This document shows positions 1-10,139 of a DNA stretch of 64,000 bases, in pieces. Position numbers and translations under genes: made by a program. The notes under the pieces are model-generated. The model saw nothing but the letters and a program-made list of their open reading frames with translations, searched no databases and had not been told where the DNA came from. The DNA comes from Heterohyrax brucei (lineage: Eukaryota > Chordata > Mammalia > Hyracoidea > Procaviidae). The stretch's first letter is position 1, and every line of letters starts with the position of its first letter. Location: NCBI GenBank assembly GCA_028571685.1, contig CM053158.1, positions 55,272,001-55,336,000 on the forward strand, read 5' to 3'.

Positions 1-956
1 ATTCCCATGTAAATTTGCATACCCACCTATATGCAGTGCCCACTGCTCTCCCTGCCTGGTGACAGCACACTTTTCCTCTCTGCTCCATACATGCCTTATC
101 CTCCTAGCAATCTCCTATCACCTCCTCTCCACCCACTCCCCTTCTTTCAGTAAAAGGTCAGTGAGATGATATCCTATAGATGCATAGAACCATAAAGTGT
201 GTGCATGATATGGTCACTGCGTTGCCAAGTCCAATCCATTCCTGTATGAAGGGTTGACCTCCATTATGATTTATGGACAGGGGCAGATCATGCTCCCAAG
301 GGAACTCCGAAGCTCCTGACCATCAGCTGTGGTCTTTTAGTGAAGATCTCAGTGTGCACCCCTTTTTATTCTTATGTTGCCAGTGAGACTCAACTTTGTG
401 AGCTCCATTGTGGCTATCACTGGTGGTGGCTGAACACCGTCTGGTTCTTCCAGTCACAAGTTGATGTAGTCACCCACTCATGTGGGTCTCTCTATCTTCT
501 GGCTTCTCTTTCCCCCATGTCATTTTCATATTCAGTAATCATCTGTTCCTGCTGAGTTGAAACCATTTGCTATACCCTCAGATAGGGAGCTTGGCAGCTT
601 TTAAGACCCCAGACGCCTCTCATCAATGTGAGGTGCAGACGGCCCTCTTAGCAAAATGGTAGTTGTGCCAATTGGCCGGAATTTCCCCTGAGAGTCAGGT
701 CCCTGGTCCCTGGCCCCAGCTACTCTGTCCTTGCAATATTGGGTTAAGATGGGAGGAGTACTCATGTTTAATCATGTTATGTTGAAGCCCAGTTAATATT
801 GATCTTCTTTTAATGTGTGCTGTCACCGATTTCACCCTAACAAATTTCTATCGACTATCTATTCTAAGCACTCCCCACTTACCCTTCCTCCCTCCCCACC
901 CTTGCAGCCCTCAAAGAGTCTTTTCTTCTATGCATGAGTTTGTTTTTAAGTTCTTT
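1..956 (-). repeat. L1 3' UTR (continues outside window)
   Basis: This pyrimidine-rich sequence, read antisense, matches the 24.6-25.5 kb copy nearly base for base over long stretches. It lies directly downstream (minus strand) of the ORF2 stop at 957-959. The poly(A) end lies beyond base 1. Confidence 0.9.
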
Positions 957-3900
957 TTATAGAGATCTCATACAATATTTGTCCTTTTGTCACTGACTAC
1001 TTTAGCTCAACATAATGTCCTCCAATTAAAACCAGGTTATGAGATGTTTCCTAAAATCATTGTTGTTCTTTATCATTGCATAATGTTCCATTGAGTATGT
1101 GTACCATAGTTTACCTATCCATTCCTCTGTTGTCGGGCATTTGGATTGATTCCATCTTTTTGCTATTGTGGACTGTGCTGTGATAAATATTCATGTACAT
1201 GTATCAGTTGGTGTGAATGGCCTTGATTCTGTAGGATACATTCCAGCCAGTGGAATTACTGGGTCAAATGATATACCTATATCCAGTTTTTTAAGGAAGT
1301 GCTAGATTGCTTTCCAAAAGGGTTGCATCGTTTTGCAATCCCACCAACAGTGTAGGAGAGTGCCAGTTCCTCCACAGCCTCTCCAGCATTTTTTGGATCA
1401 TGACCAACCTTGTTGGGGTGCGATGGTAACTCATTGTAGTTTTGATTTGAATTTCTTCAATAGCTAATGATCGTGAGCATCTCCGCATGTATTTTTTGGC
1501 TTCCTGGATCTCCTCTTTAGATAGTTGTTTTTTTTTTTTTTTAAATTTTTATTTAACATGACTGAGTGAAAATACACATTCACGTATCAATTTACATGCC
1601 CACCTATATGCAGCTTCCACTGCTCTCCCTGTCCAGTGACTGCACACTATTCCTCTCTGCTCCATACATGTCTCATCCTCCCAACAGTCTCCTTCCCCCT
1701 CCTCTCCGTCTACTCCCCTTCCTCCAGCCAGAGTCAGTAAGATGATATCCTACAGATATATAGCACCATCTTTAGATAGTTTTTACTACTGTCCATGTCT
1801 TTTGCTTGTCACTTAATTGGATCATTTATCTTTTTCTTATTTATATTTTGTAGTACCTTATAGATTATGGAGATCAGGTGTCAGTCTGACATAGAGTTGC
1901 CAAATATTTTTTCTCATTCTGTAGGTGGCCTTTTAATTCTATTAATGAAGTCATTGGATGAGCAAAAGTTTTTGATTCTTAAATAGTTTCCATTTATTTA
2001 TTTTCTATTCTGTTGTTTGTGGTTTGTTTGACAGATTTTGAAGTCTGTCTGTGTTGTGTATTAAAACTTCCATTGTTGTTCCTACTTTTTTTTGGACGAA
2101 CTTTATCATTGTAGATATGATATTTAGGTCTTTTATCCAGTTGGAGTTGATTTTTGTATAAGGTGTAAGATATGGGTCATGTTTCAATTTATTGCAAATG
2201 GATATCCGGTTTTGCCAGCACCATTTGTTGAAGAGATTGTTTTTACCCCAGTTTAATGTCTTAGGGCCTTTGTTAAATATCCACTGTTCATAGGAAGACG
2301 GTATCATCTCTGGGGTCTCAGTTCTTTTCCATTGATCTATCCGTCTGTTTTGTATCAGTACCAGGCTGTTTTGACTACTGTGGCAGTGTAATATGTTCTG
2401 AAGTCGGGTAATGAGAGGCCTCCATATGTGTTGTTCTTCAGTAGTGCTTTACTTACCCGGGGCTTCTTTTCTTTCCAAACAAAGTTGGTAATTTGTTTCT
2501 CTATCTCATTAAAAAATGTTGGGATTGCATTATATAAGTAGATTGTTTTGGGAAAAATAGACATTTTTACAATGTTAAGTCTTCCTATCCATGAGCCAGG
2601 TAGGTTTCTCTGTTTATCTAAGTCTCTCTTAGTTTCTTGTAGTAAGGACTTGTACTTCTCTTTGTAAAGGTCTGTTATTTCTCTGGTTAGATTTATTCCT
2701 AAGTACTTTGTCTTCTTAGGGGCTATAGTAAATGGTATTGACTTGGTGATTTCTTCTTTACTAATCTCATTGTTGGTATAAAGGAATCCTACTGATTTAC
2801 TTACATTTATCTAGTATCCTGAGACTTTGCTGAACTCTTCTATCAGTTTGAGGAGTTTCTTTAGTCTCTGTGTAAACAATCATATCATCTGCAAATAGGG
2901 AGATTTATACTTCTTCTTTGCCGATGCAGACACCTTTTATTTCTTGGTCTTGTCTAATTGCTCTGGCTAGAAATTCTCGTATAATATTGAATAGGAGAGG
3001 TGAGAGTGGGCATCCTTGTCTAGTTCCCGTTCTCAAGGGAAACTGTTTCAGTCTCTCTCCATTCAGAGTGACGTAGGCAGTTGACTTTGTATAAATGGCC
3101 CTTATTGCATTGAGGAATTTGCCGTTTCTTCCTGTTTTGCTCAGAATTTCTAGGATGAACGGGTGCTGGACTTTATCAAATGCCTTTTCTGCATCAATGG
3201 ACAAAATCAGGTGATTCTTGTCTTTTGTGTTATTTATGTGGTTGATCACATTGTTTTCCTGATGTTGAACCAGCCTTGCATCCCTAGTATGAATCCAACT
3301 TGGTCATGATGGATTATTTTTTTGATATGCTGTATTCTATTGGCAAGAATTGTGTTGAAGTTTCCTGCATCTAGACTCATGAGTGATAACGGTCTGTAGT
3401 TCCCCTTTTTGGTTGGATCTTTCCCTGGCTTTGGTACCAGGGTTATGTTGGCTTCATAGAATGAATTTGGGAGTATTCCATCCCTTTCTATACTGTGAAA
3501 TAGTCTCAGTAGTATTCAAGATAACTCTTCTCTCAAAGCTTGGTAGAATTCTGCAGTGAAGCCATCTGGGCCGGAGCTTTTTTTTCATTGGTAGTTTTTC
3601 GATGACTTTTTCAATCTCTTCATTTGTGTTGGGTTTATTAAGTTGTTCTGCTTCACCTTGTGATAGTTTTAGTAGGTAATATGAATCAAAGAATTTCTCC
3701 ATTTCCTCTAGGTTTTCAAATTTGTTAGAGTACAGTCTTTGCATAGTATTCTGGTACGATAATTTTGATTCCTGTTTGATCTGTTGTGAAAACTCCCTCT
3801 CATTTCTTATTTGGGCTATTTGTTTCCTTTCCTGTTTAAATTTAGTAAGTTTACCAATAGTTTTTCAATTTTGTTGATCTTTTCAAAAGACCACCTTTTG

Positions 3901-4969
3901 ATTTTTTTAATTTTTTTAATTGTTCTTCCATTCTCTAATTTTTTTAGTTCTGCTGTAAACTTATGATCTGTTTACTTCTGTTGCCTGAGGGGTTCTTCTG
4001 TTGTTCTCTCTCTACTTGTTCAAGCTGTAGGGTTAGTTCTTTGATTTGGTTTCTTTTTTCTCCCAGATGTGTGCATTGATGGAGATAAACAGACCTGTGA
4101 GCACTGCTTTGGCTGTATCCCATAGGTTCTGGTAGGAAGTGTTTTCATTCTCATTGGAATCCATAAATTTCTTTATTTCATCCTTGATCTATTACCCATG
4201 GCTTTTTCAGCAAGGTGTTCAGTTTCCATGAGTTCCACTTTCTATCTATGGTTTTTCTGCTATTGATTTTGACTTTTATGGCTTTATGATCTGAGAAGAT
4301 GCTTTGTAGAAATTCGATGGTATGGATTTTGTTGAGACTTGCTTTATGTCCTAACACATGGTCAATTCTGGAGAATGTTCCATGTGTACTGGAGAAGAAG
4401 GTGTAGTTGTCCACTTATGGATAGAAAGTTCTGTATATGTCGATAAGGTCTGGTTGGTGAATTGTGGCAATAAGGTCTTCTGTGTCTTTCTTGAGCTTTT
4501 TTCTAGACAATCTGTCCAATATTAAGAGTGGAGTGTTGATGTCTGCCGCTATTATTGTGGAGTGATGTATCTCATTTTTGAGTGCAGTCAGTGTTTTTCC
4601 GATGTATTTAAGTGCTCTAATATTAGGTACATAAATATTTAATATTGTTAAGTCCTGATTGTGTATTGAATCTTTCAGCAATAAATACTGTCCATCCTTG
4701 TCCATGATGGTGGATTTTACTTTAAAATCTATTTTATCTGTGATTAGAATTGTCACACCTGCTCTTCTTTGTGTATTGTTAGCTTGATATATATTCTTCC
4801 ATCCTTTACTTTTCAGTTTGTTCATGTCTTTAAAGTGAATTTCCTGTAGGCAACATATGGATGGGTTGTGTCTTTTGATCCAGGAAGTCACTCAGTGTCT
4901 CTTTACTCCAGCGTTCACTTGATTCACATTCAATGTAATTATACATAGGTGTGTGTTCAGTGCTGCCAT
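957..4969 (-). pseudogene. L1 ORF2 pseudogene (endonuclease / reverse transcriptase)
   Basis: ORF2p nicks target DNA and reverse-transcribes L1 RNA. The start is placed at ATG 4967-4969, whose reading MAALNTHLCIITLNVNQVN runs into the endonuclease. Codon 26 is already TGA (4892-4894). The endonuclease continues around 4178-4890, with SWIKRHNPSICCLQEIHF near its start. The RT palm is at 2884-3249, with [28 protein letters not shown] and FADD (2884-2895); a stop sits just before FADD. The cysteine-rich C terminus (1291-1488) is followed by stop TAA at 957-959. Removing the nested 242-bp insert and its 13-bp duplication leaves about 1250 codons, close to the usual ~1275. Several frames are needed to read it, so it is non-functional. 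Confidence 0.95.
1527..1768 (-). mobile_element. Nested 5'-truncated L1 tail with 13-bp target duplication
   Basis: A poly(T) run at 1528-1542 is followed by an antisense AATAAA (1548-1553) and about 200 bp of L1 3' UTR. The insert is bracketed by identical 13-mers tctttagatagtt at 1514-1526 and 1769-1781. It sits inside ORF2 of the outer L1 in the same orientation and is therefore younger. Its 3' UTR is the same subtype as the one at 24571. Confidence 0.95.
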
Positions 4970-5400
4970 TGTGATATGTTTATTTTTGTGTTGATATTTT
5001 CTTTGTTGTTCTTATTAATCTGTTCTAGGACATTTTTCTTTGTGAGTTGATTGTTCACTTTTTTCAGGGTTGGTTTTGTGGTTATTGAGATTCCTGTAGT
5101 AGATTTCTTGATTTGATATGTTTCATCTTTATTGTGCCTTACAGCTATCCCCATGAGCCCCCTTCATAAACTGTACATAAACCCAATTTCAATTACTATC
5201 ATTCTTATCAACTTCTTTCCTTCTGGAAGGGCTGTAGTGAATGTAGTACATCCCTCTTTTTAATATGATGACATCATAGTTTTCATCATATGATCACTGA
5301 TTACTTCTTTCACTATCATAGCTTTGATTGAGTTTGCAACCTTTCCTAACTGAGTAGGATTCTGGGTGATGTGACCTGTATTTGCTTCTAAAATATAAAG
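4970..5400 (-). repeat. L1 inter-ORF region
   Basis: This lies between the ORF1 stop (5401-5403, minus strand) and the ORF2 start. No conserved coding frame is visible here. The open stretch at 4957-5154 is a chance extension upstream of ORF2. Confidence 0.7.
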
Positions 5401-6275
5401 TTAATGGTTTTGTTCTTCTAAGCTGAGAGATTCTTTGAGTATTTCTTGTAGCTTTGGTTTGGTTTGTACAAAGTCTCTGAGTTTTTGTAGATCTTCAAAT
5501 GTTTTAATTTCATTTTTATACTTGAAAGATAGTTTAGCAGTATATATAATTCTTGGTTAGAAGTTCTTCTCCTTCAAGGCTTTGAATGTGTCATGCCACT
5601 GTCTCTGTGCCAGCATTGTTTTTGCTGAGAAATCTGACAAAAGCCAACAGTTTCCCTCTGAATGTTAGTTTTGCTTTGAGTCTTGCTGCCTTTAAGAGTT
5701 TCTGCTTAATGTTTTGTTTTTTTAAGCTTGATTATAATCAGTCTTTCAGTCTTTCTTTTGAGATCTATATTGAGTGGCATTCGATACGTGTCTTGGATAT
5801 CTATATTCTCTTCTTTCATAGTTTCTGGGAAGTTTTCTGTCAGCGGCTCAGCAGCATTACTCTCTGTTCTCAGGTGTCTCACCCTGTTCAGAACTTCCTG
5901 TTAATTGTAGATTGTTTATTTTAATAGAGTCCCACATGCTTCTTCATGCTTCTTGATTTTTCTGTTTCTTTTTTTCTCATTTCTCCTCATAGATGCTGGA
6001 GTTGGTAGCTCTGTCTTCTAAATCAGAAAGCCTTTTTGCCACTTGTTCCATTCTGTTTTGTTTTTGATTTTGTTCTTCATCTGCTGGATTTCAGAGTACT
6101 CGTGTTCTATCAGATTAAACAGGTTGCTTAATTTTTCATTTTTCTCTGCTGCATTTTGTATAAGGTGTAGGAGGGCTCTCTATATAATCCTTTTGTATTC
6201 ACCTGATAGTTTCACAAAAGCTTTTTCGTCTGGGAAGTTCTTCGGTTGTTTCTTTTGGGGGCCTTCTGAAGCCAT
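5401..6275 (-). pseudogene. L1 ORF1 pseudogene (RNA-binding chaperone)
   Basis: ORF1p coats L1 RNA as a trimeric chaperone. The minus strand starts at ATG 6273-6275, giving MASEGPQKKQPKNFPDEK and then a polar coiled-coil-like stretch. The C-terminal domain is recognisable near 5401-5600: it reads FKALKEKNF, a stop, PRIIYTAKLSFKYKNEIK, and ends in KPKLQEILKESL before a TAA at 5401-5403. This matches the NILKEKNFQPRI...LKELLKEAL layout of mammalian ORF1p. About 290 codons remain across frames, a little shorter than usual. Internal stops (one at the KEKNF*PRI site) show it is dead. Confidence 0.88.
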
Positions 6276-7393
6276 GAGTAATTTCTTGGTTACGCTTCTC
6301 TCCAGAGTTTATTGCTTGTTGGGCATTATGTGAGTCGGTAGAGGCTAGGAGAGATGTTGTGAGGATGGATTGCAGTTGTTTCCCTAGGCCATCTTAAAAT
6401 GGAAGGTAAAAGGTTATCTGACAACTTCCAAAGTCAGTCAGGTTTTCAGATGTACGGGTACCTCTTCCCAGCTGACAAAGTAAACACCTCTATATCAAAC
6501 CCCAGATGTTATAAACTAGCTCAGAATACAGAAAGGATACTGCCCTGCTGGCCTCTGCTGTTGGGCCCCAGCTGTAGGTGATGCTGTGTAGAATCCTCCT
6601 TTTCTGCCGTAACAGCGCTCTGCTCCGGGCAGGTACTGCCTCCCAGCCCAGGAATTAGGTCCAGATGAGGCCACTGTATGGGTGTATCTGCCTCCCAATG
6701 GAACAAGATGGCATCCTGCACAAGCTCGGTGCCTGTCTCTGTACAAGCTACGTGAAAAGAGAGGCCCAAGATGCTGAGATACACAGTCCACAGTCTCTGT
6801 GCCAGGCCCCAGCCATAGGCGACACTGGAAAATACTGGTTTTCATCCCCCAAATTTTTCTCATCCAGGCAAGTGCTGCCTCCCAGCCTCAGAGCTAGGTC
6901 CAGCTGCGGATTCCATATGGGTGTATCTGCCTCCCAGTGGAACAAGATGGTGTCCAGCACAAGCTCAGCCCTTGTCTCTGTACATGCTATGCAGAAAGAG
7001 AGGCCAAAGGTGCCAAGATGCACAGAATCCAAAGCCAGGCTGTCTAAATATGGCAATTTTGCCTGCTGATCCCACCACCGGTGCGTCTGAGGTTAACTGC
7101 TAATCAAGTCCCAGCTGTGCCTGCCGGCTAAGACAGAAAAACAAAACAAACCAAAAAACAGTAAAATTTGTGAGTTACCATTGGTCTGTGAAAGCCAGCT
7201 CTCATGAAGAGCAGGGTCTGTGAAAGAGGAGGTTTTCTGTCCAGTGGTATGAAGTCCAAATTATCAGCCTGATGCTGTGTCCTAGGGCTCACTAGGTGTC
7301 CAGAAGACTCTGTTTAATTATCAATTCTGATCTTTGTTTCCAGAGGGATTTAGGGAGATGTGTGTTTAGTCCTCCATCTTGACTCCACTCCCC
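6276..7393 (-). promoter_or_regulatory. L1 5' UTR / promoter with tandem monomers
   Basis: This 1.1-kb GC-rich leader lies upstream of ORF1. The extreme 5' end has a YY1-like site (ccatcttg on plus, 7374-7381), as in L1 promoters that need it for correct initiation. Inside lie two ~240-bp monomers. Open frames on both strands here (for example 6516-6863 and 6665-7069) are by-products of the GC-rich repeats. Promoter activity is inferred, not shown. Confidence 0.8.
6564..7045 (-). repeat. Two ~240-bp tandem L1 5' UTR monomers
   Basis: Unit A (6564-6804) and unit B (6805-7045) align end to end. Anchors: ggcccca at 6564 and 6805 (spacing 241); ggtgtatctgcctccca at 6681 and 6920 (spacing 239). 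Both units carry a plus-strand CAAGATGG (6704 and 6943), antisense to the L1. Divergence between units is visible, so this is not a recent duplication. Mouse L1 promoters have comparable monomers of different sequence. Confidence 0.88.
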
Positions 7394-7599
7394 TAAATTT
7401 GGTACCTGTATTTTAAAGAAGCTCTCCTGATGTTCATCCAGTCTCATTGACTTGACCACACTTGTCTATCTTGAATGTCTCCCTTTCTTTCTGTTCCTTG
7501 CACCCTGGCTTTCTGTCTCCCCTGGTAAATCTCTCAAACCTGCCATCTCTCCTACCTACCATCACCAGCTCAGTGAGCTTGGATTTTCTAGCCTGATTG

Positions 7600-7785
7600 C
7601 CAGTCCAAATTCATTGCCATCAAGTTGATTTTGACTCTTCATGACCCTAGAGTTTACAAGGGTATAAACCTTTGTGGAAGTGGATTGTCACATCTTTCTA
7701 CAAAGGAGTAGCTGGTGGATTTGAACTGCTGACCTTTTGGTTGGCAGATGAGTGCTTAACCACTGTACCAACAGAACTCTATGGT
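7600..7785 (-). mobile_element. tRNA/RTE-type SINE (long form)
   Basis: Antisense copy: the RTE-like tail is on the left (ccatcaagttgattttgactc) and the tRNA-like head on the right (gtgcttaaccactgtacc...). It includes the extra middle block (cacatctttctacaaagg...). The 7394-7599 gap to the left is short and unassigned. Confidence 0.9.
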
Positions 7786-8044
7786 ATGAGTACTGCAAAG
7801 CTAAGAGGGGGGTCCCAGTCTGCACAGGAAGTACCATATAATGTGTGTGTACATGAAATGCAGTCACAGAAAAGGGATCTGAATCCCCTTCTACCAAAAA
7901 TCAAAGCCACTGCAGTTTAGAAAGGAATATCCCATCCTTAAAGTAAGGCTTCCCTGGGTTTCTAATCTAGAACATTGTGGAAGCTTTGTTAATTGAAAAT
8001 GGAGACCACTTCTGAAGTCTACCTTTCACCACACAATTAAGCCC

Positions 8045-8202
8045 CAAACCCATAGTCATCAAGTCTGTTCTGATTCATGGTGACAATGTAGGACAGAGTG
8101 GAACTGTCCTGTAGGGTTTCGAAGGAGTGACTGGTGGATTCCAACAGCTAACTTTTTGGTTAGCAGCCTTAACTCATAACCACTGACCACCAGGGCTCCT
8201 GC
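8045..8202 (-). mobile_element. tRNA/RTE-type SINE (short form)
   Basis: Antisense copy with the tail at the left (aaacccatagtcatcaagtc) and the head at the right (aaccactgaccaccagggct). It forms a head-to-head inverted pair with the copy at 8235. Confidence 0.9.
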
Positions 8203-8234
8203 CAGAGATTAGACAGGTCAATAAAACAAACAGA

Positions 8235-8376
8235 AATTCCGGTGGTGTAGTGGTTATGTGCTATGTCTGTTAACCAGACAACTGGCAGTTGAAGTGCACC
8301 AAACTCTGTGGGGTGGTTCTACTCTGTCTGTAGGGTTGCTCTGAGTCAGAATAGACTGGATGGCAATGGCTTTTAT
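8235..8376 (+). mobile_element. tRNA/RTE-type SINE (short form)
   Basis: Sense copy. The head reads tccggtggtgtagtggtta and the tail reads tagggttgctctgagtcag and ggatggcaatggc. It is diverged from consensus around the B-box region. Confidence 0.88.
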
Positions 8377-8389
8377 AAAATAAACAGTA

Positions 8390-8632
8390 GCATATATGAG
8401 AAATGTGTATCTTTGTTCAATCAGTTATACAAGACCGAACAGGTAATACGTGCCCAAAAGTAACAAGAAGGAGGCAGGAACAGGTAGGAAAACTACACAA
8501 ACGGACACAGAAGCCTGAGGTGGAAAGGGAAAGGAGGAAAGTGTTGCCACAGTGTGGATATTGCAACCAACATCACGAAACAGTGTGTGTGTAAATGTTT
8601 GAATGAGAAACTAGTTTGTGTTATAAACTGCT
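8390..8632 (+). repeat. Probable L1 3' UTR end, sense
   Basis: The right part (cagtgtgtgtgtaaatgtttg, then gaatgagaaactagtttgtg) matches the end of the L1 3' UTR copy at 51690-51750. The left part is less clear. No poly(A) tail remains. Confidence 0.5.
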
Positions 8633-9300
8633 GCGTCCGGCATCCCAGCTGCCAGTGCTAGATAGGGCCTGAGGCCAAAGTGGACAGGCAAGAGGATGAG
8701 AAATATCATGCGTGAAACACATCCCACATAGATGAACGAATAAATACATCACACGTACAAGGTAAAGTTGGGGCCAGGTGGGACCATGGTCTGTGATGGA
8801 GACCCATGGACACCGGTCCACTTATACAAGCTTTATTTATAGGCTTAACAGGTAGGAAGTCAACAGGGCGGAGCATTGCCCAAAATGGTCATGATTTTTG
8901 TTACAGAGGACACAGGAAGTTGTCTTTAAACAAAGGACAGGAGTGTGCAAATAGTTTTGACCTGTAAACCCTTTCAAGGAAATAGCTCTAGCTTTGGGCT
9001 ATTATATTACAAATAGCTTTGTCTGGGCCAATATCCTGCAAATACTTTCAAGGAAATAGTTTAGCCTGAATTGCAAATGGTTCATCCTAGGCCTATTATT
9101 CTGCAAACAGTTTCAAGGCACCAAGCAACATGGGGAGAGAGAGGTGGGGGCAAGGGGCTATGACACAGTTGCTTCCAGCCTGCAGCAATAAACTTTTGCC
9201 AAAAACACAGTAAAATTGGGGGAAAAAAAACCCATTGGGCAGTGGTGGTTTATGAGCTAGAATTGATTTGACAAAACTGGTATTGTTTATATTATATAGA
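8633..9300. other. Unassigned sequence with possible LTR character
   Basis: No gene is visible. The stretch around 8820-9200 looks LTR-like (antisense tail motif ctttatttataggc) and contains the ~63-bp tandem repeat listed separately. I could not name a family. Confidence 0.4.
8948..9136. repeat. Three imperfect ~63-bp tandem repeats
   Basis: Units start with caaatagttt (8948), caaatagctt (9010) and caaatggttc (9074). Each is followed by a tttcaagga or tttcaaggc motif. Spacing is 62-64 bp. The units are clearly diverged. Confidence 0.75.
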
Positions 9301-9305
9301 TGGTA

Positions 9306-9514
9306 AGGAGCCTTGGTGGTGCAGCAGTTTAGTGCTTGGTGGCTAATCGAAAGATTGTGAGCTCAGACAGCTGCCGTGGCTCCTCAGGAGAACGACCTAG
9401 TGATCTGTTCTCATTAACATTACAACCTAGAAAACCCGATGGCTCAGCTGTGCTGTGACACGTGGGGTTGCTTTGAGTTGAAATTGACTTCATAGCACCT
9501 AACAACAGCAGCAT
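9306..9514 (+). mobile_element. tRNA/RTE-type SINE (long form)
   Basis: Sense copy. The head is gccttggtggtgcagcagtt, the long-form middle contains ggagaacgacctagtgatct, and the tail is gcacctaacaacagcagc. Confidence 0.9.
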
Positions 9515-9764
9515 GTAGTTTGTATATGTATGTCTACACATGTACACATACCTATCAGTAATGTGTATCATATGTTTACATGTGTTTGTCTATACACATA
9601 TGTAGTTTTCATTTGCTTTGGAAGGTTTTTCTTTGCTAAAGTACCTTTCTTCTCCCACCCACTTTCCATCTAATCAACTTGCTCTGTTCTTTGTAGTACT
9701 TAATGTAATTTAAATACGCCATATTAATTTTAAATTTTCTTATTTATTGCTTGAGTTATCCCTC

Positions 9765-9880
9765 ACTAAAACATGTATTCCATGAAGACAAGGACAGTGC
9801 TTTATTTACCACTGTAAGGAGTCTCAAGAACAGTGATTGGGAGAGAGTGGATGTTCAACATTCATTGTGAAATGAGGGGC
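9765..9880 (+). repeat. L2 3' end fragment
   Basis: The pattern (tattccatgaagacaaggac ... acagtgattggg ... ttcaacattcattgtgaaatga) follows the conserved L2 3' terminus, 'gctccatgagggcagggac ... acagtgcctgg ... gttgaatga'. It is heavily diverged. Confidence 0.6.
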
Positions 9881-9935
9881 AGAAAGAGCATCTAGGTATT
9901 CCCAATTTCTTATTTTGTATACTATCTTGCACAAG

Positions 9936-10090
9936 GAGACCCTGGTGGTATAGTGGCTAAGTGCTGCAGCTGCTTGCCAGAAGGTTGGCAGTTCAAATGA
10001 ACCAGGCGCTCTGTGGGAACTCTGTTGGCAGTACTACTCTGCCTATAGGGTCGCTATGAGTTGGAATTGACTTGATGGCAGTGGATGTTT
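9936..10090 (+). mobile_element. tRNA/RTE-type SINE (short form)
   Basis: Sense copy: head agaccctggtggtatagtgg, tail tagggtcgctatgagttgga. It ends about 40 bp before the RTE 3' end, so SINE tail and RTE tail can be compared side by side. Confidence 0.92.
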
Positions 10091-10139
10091 GTTCATGTTA
10101 CAAAATCTGTTCTTCAGAATTTTGTATAAATTGTTTTTG

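Larger units (their letters stand above)
1..7393 (-). mobile_element. Near-full-length antisense L1 LINE
   Basis: On the minus strand this reads, 5' to 3', as a GC-rich 5' UTR, ORF1, a short inter-ORF region, ORF2 and a 3' UTR that runs off the left window edge. The 5' end is placed at 7393 because the sequence there (minus-strand start ggggagtggagtcaagatgg) has the form of intact L1 5' ends, with a YY1-like CAAGATGG. Both ORFs carry stops and frameshifts, so the copy is dead, but it is little truncated and so is one of the younger large elements here. A later L1 tail is inserted at 1527-1768. The 3' UTR type recurs at 24571, 14790, 37480, 50985 and 62815. Confidence 0.95.

Noticed and set aside
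6516..7069. Overlapping 88-134-codon frames suggesting a small gene
   Set aside because: They are by-products of the GC-rich tandem monomers of the L1 5' UTR.
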